Of a DNA stretch of 64,000 nucleotides, positions 33,944 to 42,746 are shown in pieces. Both the position numbers and the translations under genes were made by a program. Source of the stretch: Chania fonticola_B (GTDB lineage: Bacteria; Pseudomonadota; Gammaproteobacteria; Enterobacterales; Enterobacteriaceae). The stretch lies in assembly GCF_048537545.1 (NCBI RefSeq), contig NZ_CP183218.1, one strand, 5' to 3'. Numbering within the stretch: position 1 is the stretch's first letter; each line of letters begins with the position of its first letter. The notes beneath the pieces are model-generated. The model was not told the origin of the DNA. It searched no databases and saw only the letters and a program-made list of their open reading frames with translations.

Positions 33944-36900
33944 TCACTCCTGAGATGAGGACGCCTGAGTCCGTAATTTCGCCATTTCGGTCCCCATGCG
34001 GCGGGACAATGCAAAAGTATTCGTCGCGTCTACGTCCACCTCATATGAAAATGCCTCAAGTTCCGGGTTTGCAGCAAATGCAGCATCGGGATCCCATAAT
34101 GGATGTAATACGGCGGCCCAGCGCCCGGCCCCGGTGCGAATCAAGGGTATATTCCCCATCACTTTTACGTCACTGTCGCTGTATAGCGAAGCGGCTTCTT
34201 TGGCTAATCGCAGGGCATTTTCCGACCAGTCAGTTACGCCCGGAGAGGTAAAATCACCGTTCAGCCCGGCGTTATAGGTTTGATCCAGAAGAAGTTGAAT
34301 AACATCCAGTCCCAGACGCCAGTCCAGCAATCCGTGATACGGCTGGTTTCCGTATCGGTGCAGGCAGTGATAACACCCCTGAAAACAGCGTTCGCGATGA
34401 TCGGGTTGCAGGAACTCAGCCAGCGGGTAGGCCGTTTTGTGATTTAAAATATTCTTCATGACCTCAAGGATAATGAGAGAACCTGATGCGCCCTTCTGCT
34501 GTAGCCGTTCACATAACCCTGAACCATTAACCAGGCGATCGGCCATTTGCAAAACCGGTACCGATTTACCGTTTTTCAGCATTTGAACACGGGGTTCCAG
34601 AATTTCGATTTCTTCAGGATCAATATCCAGCAGCTCTTTTGAGGCATAGTTAACAATGATAAAAGACGCCGAGAGCGCAGCAGCTCTGAATGCCGGAGTT
34701 GCAGCAACCCTGAATGCCGGGGTTGTCATGGAATACTGTAACTGAAGTCCCGGTGGGGTTTGAGCAACCATTAGCGCCAGGAGATCAGTCACTTTAGGCG
34801 CGGCAAGATAAAATGTGTTTCGGGTTTCTCCCCGATCGGTAAAGCGGTTTTTAACTAACAAGTCCGCCTCAATAATTTGACTATCCATCCAAACCCGGTT
34901 CGCCCAAAGCGGCTGGTAAGTCCCCTGTTTTCTGAAAGGAACCGATAAGCTCCCCTGTGTTGCGCTGAAACCACGCCATGTTTTATCGGTATAAATTCCC
35001 CGATTCAGGCGGTGCAGACATGTCTGTGGCTGAAGCTGTATCGCCACATTAACGTCAGGCTCAGGCGTTGCAGAAAAAGCGTAGGCTTCTGCGATTGATA
35101 CACGACTGGCCGTGGTCAGGATCTGATCAAAATCCTCTTTGGCCGATTTTGGTTCCAGCGTGGTGATAAATCCATAAGGAACATAGCATTGATAGCGCTC
35201 TGCCTTATCCATAACGGCACCGCAGATAGTACATTCGGTAGCCAGAGAGTTTGCCGGAGCCCAGATGTTGCACACCGGACAGGCGGTCATTGTTCTGAGT
35301 TCACCCGGTTCGCAGGCATTTGAATAAAATGATCGTGGATTTTTTCTGCTCTGTTTAAGCAGTCCACTATAACCTGCTGTAAAGTAGCGTCGTTTATCCT
35401 GAACCAGAATTTTTCCGGGGGCAAATTCCTGTATCGCAATATCCAGATCGCGATCCATGCTGGCGAATTCGATTTCTTTTTCACCTGTGCTGACAGGCCT
35501 TGTCAGCAAAAGGCGTGATCGGGTCGGCATGCCATACATTGGGAATTTACCGTGTTCCGCCAACGCTTCAGCCAGTCCTTTCGCCTCCATCGCGCTGTCG
35601 TTCAGTACAGCGTTGATATCCTGAATCAGCTGTTCCGGCGTCAAAGGCTGAATAATTTTCTGGAACAAATGGGGGTTTTGCTGTGTGCTAGTCAGGGCAA
35701 ATTCATCGCGCGCCAGGATGGTTGCTTCGATGGCCTGCCGGATTTTTGGCAGCCAGTCCGTTTGGTTTTCTTTCAGCCAGTGCACCGGGAAAAACTCACC
35801 ATGGTTATCAGGGACGTGTGCGTAGTCGTCAACCGGCCATGGGTGATCGGCTTTTTCCGTTTGCTGTCTTAACCATTTGAATGCCGACACCAGCCAGATT
35901 TTTCGTACCAGTCTCTGGCAGATCATTTCCAGCTTTGTAGTCAGAAACGGTGGCGGAGGGAGGTCGCCTGTAATTTTTTCCGGATAGCGGAAGTAAAACA
36001 GATCGTGACTCTTACTGCGACACGCGGTTAATACGAATGAAAACGCTTGTCCACGTCGTCCGGCACGTCCGACACGTTGTTGATAATTAAAGCGCTGTGG
36101 CGGCATGTTGGCCTGAAAGACCGCACGTAAATCACCGATATCCACGCCCACTTCCATGGTTGTGGTTACGGAAAGCACATCTACCACGCGAGCTGCTCTG
36201 TCAAGATCTCGATCGGGCTCAAAATCTTTCATTCCTTCCGGTAAAATATCATCGTCGTCGGCAATCAGAATATCTTTAAACCGGCGTAGCCTTGCCGCCG
36301 GGTTTTCGGTCATTCCGGTCAGTTCCTCTGAGCGCATGCGGTGAATACCAGCAGAATGCAAGAGCCGTTTGCCGAGATAGTGTTGCGTTTGTAGCGTTTT
36401 TGCCTCGCTGTAAGGCGTTTCTGGCAATGGCGCGTAGCAGCGAGTACAGATTCCCGCTCCAGTATGCATGTGTATACGTCCACAACGGGAGCAGCGCCAG
36501 ACGCGATCGGTAGGTTCCGCCAGGCGAAAGTGCATTTTGCCAATATCAATAATACCGCCCTGATGCCCCGCCAGCTCCAGTCGCCGGAGAAAACTATCAA
36601 TTAATGATAAAGGCTCGCCTCCTGAACGCTGGCATATCTCCTGCGTAAAGCGGTACAGGCGGTTTCTACGATTGACATCGCGCGCTGAACTCCATGGGGT
36701 TTCTGGCTTTGTATATTGTGAAGGGGTAACCCGGTACGCGTCCGCCAACACACGAAACATTGCGTCATAAATCGCGAGATGTTCCCGTGAGTCGTTTCCG
36801 GTAATGGGAAGGCAGGGATAACCCCAACCGGACTCTTCCAGCGCGAAGTAGGTTTTACTGAATACGCTTTCCCCCACCAGCCGTTTTAGATCGCGTGAGA

Positions 36901-39900
36901 TCTCCTGTCGTGCCACAAGCAGGTTGTCTTCATAGGATGGAAGCGCCTTCCAGCACCACGCCCCCTGCGCGTTCTTTTCAAAGAGTTGTTGCCATGCAAA
37001 GGTCAGCGTGCCTTCTTCATGTTTTTCAGGATCGGGAACAGGCGCGATGCCAGTACGATCGGAAGGGTGAATACCTGCATCTACCTGCGCCCTTAACAGC
37101 AGGCCAAGCGGTTGACCTGCATCCGGTGATTCAGGTTCGAGGATTTCACGCAGAGGTATGCTGTCAGCTTCAGGTTTTGATAATAACCCTCTGATTTTCT
37201 TTCGTTCATCAGCAAGTTGATCCAATTCATCCTCTTCCTCATCCGACCTTACGTTGAGGTTAATCAGTGTTTTGTTCCGGTTCTCTATCTCTGCCTGGCG
37301 TATTTTTAGTTGGTTATGGGACGGTTTATCAGCCGCAATGGACTGTAGCGAATGGACAACAATTTCTCGTCTGACGTCGTCATGATGACCCGATTCCAGA
37401 TCGAGCGCCGCCCTTGCGGCATCTTGACGACTGTCTGAAAACGTTACCAGTTGCTCACGGTTACCCGATCGCTGTAGTTCCGCCATTAACGAGCTGGCCA
37501 GTAGCTGTGTCGTTTTCGAAAAACCGACGCGAAAGCTACGGATTGGGGAGAGCTTACCTTTGCCGTATTTGTAGGATGTACCACATGCCGGACACTGAAA
37601 AGGTAGCGCCGTTCCCGGTGACTGGCTGGATGACTGGCCTCTTTCCGGGGAGGCAAACTCACCGGGTTTGACGTAATAGAACCAGCCCGCGATATGGTTT
37701 TCTGACAACTGTTTTAATAGCGGAACAGGATGCTTAATGGTGGCGGTGTACGGATCGTAACTGGCTTTTACCCAGGTACCGAAAGTATTGTCATTGTCGC
37801 TGTTGAGCTCCTCATCTCCTTTCGGCCAAAAACGATCGACGACGGGCATAAATAGCGCGTATTCTTCAGCAGATCGGCGTTCTACCATGACTGATTTTGC
37901 GTGTTCGGGCAGTTGTTCCGTATCCGGGTCGTTGGGTAAAAGTTCAATTCGACTTTCTGAACCGGAAAAGACCGAAGGTTTACCGCCCAAAAAGAGATTG
38001 CCGCAACATTCACAATAGAGTAATTCGATACGCCGCGATGTTTTATCTTTACCGTAACGTAAACCGGACTCTACGGTAAGATCGCCAAAATAGCGGTGAT
38101 TGATTTCTTGCGCAGATGCAGCGTAGGGGGCGGGCAATGGCGCGGCATATAACCCTTCCAAGGCACGCAAAAAAGTATGCGCGCGGAAACGCGGCGCGCC
38201 AATATCATCAGGAAAGGCATGTGAAAACCATTGCGGCCATTCTCCCTCAGTCGAGCGTAACCAGATTAATGCCCGGAGCGCTTTTTCTTTATGGGGTTGG
38301 GCGCCAAACAGGCGTGAACTAAGCATTTTGATTGATGTGGCTCTCGGAGAATGATCGTCCGTGTAGCAGCCACTTTCAAGCAGGTTGGCAGCCTGTAAGA
38401 CAACACGTTGCGCCAATTGCTCTGTAGAAGCTTCACTGGTTGTCATTCCCATGCTGCGGGCGACATTTTGCCAGTGTTGTAATGACATAAGTGGTGCTTG
38501 CTGTAACTGAAGCACTGCGTGATAAAACGCCTCCAGGTCCCCCAGGAAAAGAGACATATTGTCCGGGGGAAGGGTGTCGCCTTTGATAATACATTCCCTC
38601 CAGTCGCTGGAGGTGGCACCTGAAGGTAGTCCCCGCTGACCGAACATCCCCCATAAATATTCGACGCTTTGCTCACCTCCAGGCCCTTCAACGGGTAAAG
38701 AGGCGCTGGAGGCCAGAATACGCAATTTGTGTCGATGTTTTTCCTGGTCCAGCCCCAGCCGGTTGATCAGATGTTTAAGCAAGTAGCTGACTTCGGTACC
38801 GGCGGTTCCTCGCTGTAGATGAAGTTCGTCGAGGATAAGATAAAAATAGGCATCAGGATCGCGCTCAATCCACTGTCGGGTTTGTTCAAAAATAGGATCG
38901 TCCACCTCACGAACCAGCATCGTTGAGAGCATGCTGGTGTTAGTTATCATAATATCAGGTGGTGTTTTTTGCATTTCCCAGCGGCTGAGAACCTCGCCGC
39001 CTGCGGTTCTGGGGAAATTAAACGACAATTCGTTATCCTTGCCCTGCTGTGCTTGTCGTACAGCCTCCTGATGGGTATCTTCCGTTAATTGCATATACTC
39101 ACGTAGCTCAGTGATTTTTTTAGCCACGCGCTTTTTCTCATTTTTTTCTTCACTGAGTCGGGGATGTTTAAGCCAGCCAGTTACTTTGGTTGCGCTGGTA
39201 TAACGGCCAAAGAAGATCCGGTTGCCGCCGAAATGCGTATCCATGACATCATGAGCTTCGCTGGAATCCAGCGCCCGTCGCATACGTACCAGTTGATCTT
39301 CTACCAAGGCATTCATCGGGTAGAGGATCAGCGCGCGTACCGCTTTCGGACGAGCAGCGGCCTCATGCTCGCGCATGAAGCTGGGCTGTTTATCCGCTAC
39401 CTTATGCCACCACGGTTGCCAGCGCTTCAGCGCCGGGCTTTGCGGCCAGCCGGTGGCTTCTTTCGCGATCTGTGCCAGAACCGGCAGTAAAAATGATTCG
39501 GTTTTACCGGAACCGGTCCCGGAGGTGACAATGCCCGGTTTCCCTGGCTGTACCCCTCTTTTCAGCATGTCCAGTTGATGGGTATAAAGATTAAAACGTC
39601 CCTTATTTGAATCCGTTTTATTGCGGGGCAGAAGTCCACCTAAACAGAGGTCGATGAATGCCGCCCTTTGTTGCGCATTAAACCCTGGCAACCATGTCTG
39701 ACCATGAGCATCATTTCGTAATTCATTGATAGTTAAGTCATAATTCTGATATCGGGGCATCGGCTCAAGAAATAGATCGGCACATAATGTCCCTTGCTGT
39801 TCCAGTAACGCTCGCCGTTCAGTCTGTATGTCTGATGAACCAATACGGAAGGCTGTTTCAAGGTACGAAATATAAAAATCTCTTATTGATTCAAAAGTTT

Positions 39901-39916
39901 CCAGTGGGTTGTTCAT
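33944..39916 (-). CDS. druE: DruE, giant DUF1998 superfamily 2 helicase
   Basis: 1990 residues. Walker A is TSGTGSGKTES (about 131-141), motif Ia LILYPMNALVEDQ, motif II DELH (363-366) and motif VI QQRVGRAGRRGQ near residue 1280. Four cysteine pairs suggest zinc ribbons: CECCGN, CPACGTSYKYGKGKL, CSRCGRIH...CTRC, and CPVCN...CTIC. The C-terminus has the DUF1998 signature CFQGCYHCLHRYGNQPYH. Length, helicase plus DUF1998 and position at the end of a methylase-led operon match DruE of Druantia, a defence system shown by others to block phages. AAAGGA precedes the ATG at 39916. It probably translocates on phage DNA; its precise action is unknown. Confidence 0.88.
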   Translation of the reverse strand: MNNPLETFESIRDFYISYLETAFRIGSSDIQTERRALLEQQGTLCADLFLEPMPRYQNYDLTINELRNDAHGQTWLPGFNAQQRAAFIDLCLGGLLPRNKTDSNKGRFNLYTHQLDMLKRGVQPGKPGIVTSGTGSGKTESFLLPVLAQIAKEATGWPQSPALKRWQPWWHKVADKQPSFMREHEAAARPKAVRALILYPMNALVEDQLVRMRRALDSSEAHDVMDTHFGGNRIFFGRYTSATKVTGWLKHPRLSEEKNEKKRVAKKITELREYMQLTEDTHQEAVRQAQQGKDNELSFNFPRTAGGEVLSRWEMQKTPPDIMITNTSMLSTMLVREVDDPIFEQTRQWIERDPDAYFYLILDELHLQRGTAGTEVSYLLKHLINRLGLDQEKHRHKLRILASSASLPVEGPGGEQSVEYLWGMFGQRGLPSGATSSDWRECIIKGDTLPPDNMSLFLGDLEAFYHAVLQLQQAPLMSLQHWQNVARSMGMTTSEASTEQLAQRVVLQAANLLESGCYTDDHSPRATSIKMLSSRLFGAQPHKEKALRALIWLRSTEGEWPQWFSHAFPDDIGAPRFRAHTFLRALEGLYAAPLPAPYAASAQEINHRYFGDLTVESGLRYGKDKTSRRIELLYCECCGNLFLGGKPSVFSGSESRIELLPNDPDTEQLPEHAKSVMVERRSAEEYALFMPVVDRFWPKGDEELNSDNDNTFGTWVKASYDPYTATIKHPVPLLKQLSENHIAGWFYYVKPGEFASPERGQSSSQSPGTALPFQCPACGTSYKYGKGKLSPIRSFRVGFSKTTQLLASSLMAELQRSGNREQLVTFSDSRQDAARAALDLESGHHDDVRREIVVHSLQSIAADKPSHNQLKIRQAEIENRNKTLINLNVRSDEEEDELDQLADERKKIRGLLSKPEADSIPLREILEPESPDAGQPLGLLLRAQVDAGIHPSDRTGIAPVPDPEKHEEGTLTFAWQQLFEKNAQGAWCWKALPSYEDNLLVARQEISRDLKRLVGESVFSKTYFALEESGWGYPCLPITGNDSREHLAIYDAMFRVLADAYRVTPSQYTKPETPWSSARDVNRRNRLYRFTQEICQRSGGEPLSLIDSFLRRLELAGHQGGIIDIGKMHFRLAEPTDRVWRCSRCGRIHMHTGAGICTRCYAPLPETPYSEAKTLQTQHYLGKRLLHSAGIHRMRSEELTGMTENPAARLRRFKDILIADDDDILPEGMKDFEPDRDLDRAARVVDVLSVTTTMEVGVDIGDLRAVFQANMPPQRFNYQQRVGRAGRRGQAFSFVLTACRSKSHDLFYFRYPEKITGDLPPPPFLTTKLEMICQRLVRKIWLVSAFKWLRQQTEKADHPWPVDDYAHVPDNHGEFFPVHWLKENQTDWLPKIRQAIEATILARDEFALTSTQQNPHLFQKIIQPLTPEQLIQDINAVLNDSAMEAKGLAEALAEHGKFPMYGMPTRSRLLLTRPVSTGEKEIEFASMDRDLDIAIQEFAPGKILVQDKRRYFTAGYSGLLKQSRKNPRSFYSNACEPGELRTMTACPVCNIWAPANSLATECTICGAVMDKAERYQCYVPYGFITTLEPKSAKEDFDQILTTASRVSIAEAYAFSATPEPDVNVAIQLQPQTCLHRLNRGIYTDKTWRGFSATQGSLSVPFRKQGTYQPLWANRVWMDSQIIEADLLVKNRFTDRGETRNTFYLAAPKVTDLLALMVAQTPPGLQLQYSMTTPAFRVAATPAFRAAALSASFIIVNYASKELLDIDPEEIEILEPRVQMLKNGKSVPVLQMADRLVNGSGLCERLQQKGASGSLIILEVMKNILNHKTAYPLAEFLQPDHRERCFQGCYHCLHRYGNQPYHGLLDWRLGLDVIQLLLDQTYNAGLNGDFTSPGVTDWSENALRLAKEAASLYSDSDVKVMGNIPLIRTGAGRWAAVLHPLWDPDAAFAANPELEAFSYEVDVDATNTFALSRRMGTEMAKLRTQASSSQE

Positions 39917-39930
39917 TATTAATCCTTTGC

Positions 39931-42711
39931 TTATAACTGGAAAAGGGTCTCAAGTACGCTTGCAGATTCACCGGTAGTCATTTCCTGAACATATGGTCCT
40001 AACTCCGGGGCAAGAGCGTCAATCGTGGTCGCAATATCTTGTGCCGTACTACGGCCTAGGCCATAAGCCAGACGGGCAACAGCTTGTGCTTGTTCATCAG
40101 GAAGTAAAGAGAGTAGCGCTGCTTTTAGCACTTCCCTTGGCGCCCAAGCCGGGTACTCTGGCTGGGGGTTGTCCACAAAGATTGTCTGCCATAGTTCAAG
40201 GGTAATACGAGAAGGCATGATGTCAGTATTTTGCTCAAATAGCCGTTCATCCGACCATATATTTTCTGCAAGAAACAGGGGTAACTGGTGAGCAAGAGGA
40301 GCCTGTAATGGAAACGTGCTTTTCCCGGTGGTGAATGTGAGTAAAAAAAGTATCGGGTGTCGGATGGGCAAATGTCGCAGAGCCTGCCGCCGATCCGTCC
40401 AACTGCATGCGGCAGGATGGCGAGTTCTGAATAAACACTCTTGGAGTTCAGGGAGCAGCGTTTCTGGTGGTGTGCGGTTAAAACCACGCAATTCAACGAT
40501 GCTCGCCAGCCCTACCTCTTGTTGATGAGTCAAAAAATCGCCTAGCGTCATGGTATTAGTATCCCCGGATAAACGGATCAACGTTGGGGAGTTCATTAAG
40601 TCACTGAAGCTAAAATGATCGCTATGTACCGATACTTCTCCCCAAACATTCCCGGCTAAAAGGTTCGCTAGTGAGGCGATAGTCTCTTTCGTCTGTTTTC
40701 CCATCAATCCGACTGCGGGTGTAACACTCGCAGCGGCAATCAGGCTGGATAATAAAGATTCACTTAGTCCCGTCGCCAGAGCCTGTTTTTCGATAGCCGA
40801 TGATAGTTGATGTTTGCGAGTCAGGGCATTCGTCTCTGCTAATGGAAAATTAGAATTTATTGATTCGGCTACAGATTCTGGTGCTATTCGTCGTTGGGCT
40901 GGTTGCTCCTGCACTGTTTCATTTTTGATTATCGCCCGCAGTAACGCTGTCTGGGCCAACGTTTCAATTCCCGCTTGAGATGCAGCTTCGAAGGTCTTTT
41001 TAATCCGTTGTTCCAGTTCATTTTCTTGCTGACGCAGCGCTTTATTAATACGATCGGTCTCTTTTTTCAGTTTTTTCTTCTGGTCGTCGATTTCATTTTC
41101 AAGCTGTATTTTCTTTTCAAATAATACCTTTATTGATTGTTTAATCTGGTACTGTTCTTCTTCGTAACGAGTCAGTATTTCCTGTTTCTCAATATTAATT
41201 TGAGCTTCAACCTCAGGTAAAGCCAATAACTGTTGAGTCGTATCGTTAAGAAAGGATCTTGTATCTGCTATCTGTTCCAGGTGAGATACTGCACGAAGAT
41301 AGGATGCCTCATTATCAGACTCATGTTCAGCAATAAAATGGGTTAAATTTTGTAGCTGTCCTTTACTGAACTGAGGGAAATCTTTTGCTGAATCAGTGCG
41401 TTTAAGCAGACGTTTGATCCACGTGCTGGCTTCAGCGCAATCATATTTTTTACTCACCTGAGGGAGTTCAGTGATCACCCTGAGGGCATGAGAACCAAGT
41501 AGTGTCTGAGGAACCTGACGATAACTCTCTAGCGGCATATCAAAGTCATATTTTTTAGGATCAGACAAGTCACCCGAAAATCTTAGGGATACGCCATCAC
41601 TTAGGTGAAAAATGACCGCCGTATCGTTTTGCGGCTGGTAGCGGGTCAGTAACCACTCTCTGACAGCATCAGGCTCATCAGAGGCATGAGGCAGCGCAAC
41701 GACAGGATAAACGCGCGACAGGTAGTCAGTAATAACATACTGCGCGGGTTTATCAGACGGCTGATATCGGGCTTTCCATATTGCCATTTCACCCCGAGTA
41801 ATTCTTTTGCTGAAATAGCTTTCAAAACCAATGGCTTCACCTCCATGGGGGAAAAGAACTTTTACCAGTTCCTCCGGGAGGTCTCGTAGGTTGCCATTAA
41901 TTAACAGACTAATCGGCGTAACAAAAAAAGCGCCGGATGCGGTTAACGCTAACACTTTTCCAATGAACAAAACTTCGTCCATCGAACTGTCGATTTCTTT
42001 GGAAAAAACGGGAGGAGCCTGTATTACACTGGTACCATCCATTATTTTAAGGTCGTGACTGGCTTCAAACTGATCGACAAGTTCACCCAATTTTCGCGCC
42101 AGCGGTAAAGAATGTTCTGATAGCTTTGTCCGCCATCGATTATCGGCTGTACGCGTTCCCCTAAGTGCGTCAACCAATCCCCCAACAAACAGTGGAATAG
42201 TGCGCTCTGGCTTAGGAATTTCTTTGCCCTGACTAATTAAAGCACATTGTTCAATGTCTTCATCAATGAAATTAATTGTCGAGGAGCCAGAAACATCATG
42301 TTGGGGTAAATAAATTTCTTCACCATTCAGGAATTTTGTTATAATTTCAGGGCAGTCAGAAGAAATATAGAATCCCAGAATGGTGCGCCATAACGGTTTA
42401 CAGAGTTCAATATCTTCCGCATTACTTTCTGCTTCTAACAGATCTCTAAGAACATTTTGTGGGTCATTTTGTTCAGAAAACGTTAAATTTTCACGAAGCC
42501 AATCAGACACAACAAGTTTGGCCTTAGGTGGTAACGTACGGAGAAAATGTAACCTTTTCTCTGGTCCTTTCGGTAAATTATCTGCTTTAGCGCCATTTCT
42601 GGTGAGCCTTTGCTTGCACTCTTGCAAGCATCTGATCAATTCATGAGATTCTGTACCGAAGCTGTACATTTGGCCCAGCCGGTCGCTGATAATACTTTTC
42701 TTTTTAGCCAT
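39931..42711 (-). CDS. druG: DruG, type II Druantia protein with central coiled coil
   Basis: 926 residues from ATG 42711, which has AAGGAGA nine bases upstream; a GTG at 42732 would add seven residues. I recognise no enzymatic domain. A long charged heptad stretch from about residue 485 to 575 (for example LFEKKIQLENEIDDQKKKLK) predicts a coiled coil for oligomerisation. The N-terminus starts MAKKKSIISDRLGQMYSFGT. It ends 14 bp before druE. Assignment as DruG rests on size and on its place between a druF-sized gene and druE in a methylase-led operon, not on a visible motif. Confidence 0.7.
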   Translation of the reverse strand: MAKKKSIISDRLGQMYSFGTESHELIRCLQECKQRLTRNGAKADNLPKGPEKRLHFLRTLPPKAKLVVSDWLRENLTFSEQNDPQNVLRDLLEAESNAEDIELCKPLWRTILGFYISSDCPEIITKFLNGEEIYLPQHDVSGSSTINFIDEDIEQCALISQGKEIPKPERTIPLFVGGLVDALRGTRTADNRWRTKLSEHSLPLARKLGELVDQFEASHDLKIMDGTSVIQAPPVFSKEIDSSMDEVLFIGKVLALTASGAFFVTPISLLINGNLRDLPEELVKVLFPHGGEAIGFESYFSKRITRGEMAIWKARYQPSDKPAQYVITDYLSRVYPVVALPHASDEPDAVREWLLTRYQPQNDTAVIFHLSDGVSLRFSGDLSDPKKYDFDMPLESYRQVPQTLLGSHALRVITELPQVSKKYDCAEASTWIKRLLKRTDSAKDFPQFSKGQLQNLTHFIAEHESDNEASYLRAVSHLEQIADTRSFLNDTTQQLLALPEVEAQINIEKQEILTRYEEEQYQIKQSIKVLFEKKIQLENEIDDQKKKLKKETDRINKALRQQENELEQRIKKTFEAASQAGIETLAQTALLRAIIKNETVQEQPAQRRIAPESVAESINSNFPLAETNALTRKHQLSSAIEKQALATGLSESLLSSLIAAASVTPAVGLMGKQTKETIASLANLLAGNVWGEVSVHSDHFSFSDLMNSPTLIRLSGDTNTMTLGDFLTHQQEVGLASIVELRGFNRTPPETLLPELQECLFRTRHPAACSWTDRRQALRHLPIRHPILFLLTFTTGKSTFPLQAPLAHQLPLFLAENIWSDERLFEQNTDIMPSRITLELWQTIFVDNPQPEYPAWAPREVLKAALLSLLPDEQAQAVARLAYGLGRSTAQDIATTIDALAPELGPYVQEMTTGESASVLETLFQL

Positions 42712-42746
42712 GTTAAACGTTCTCCTTACCACCTGATTCTGTAAAA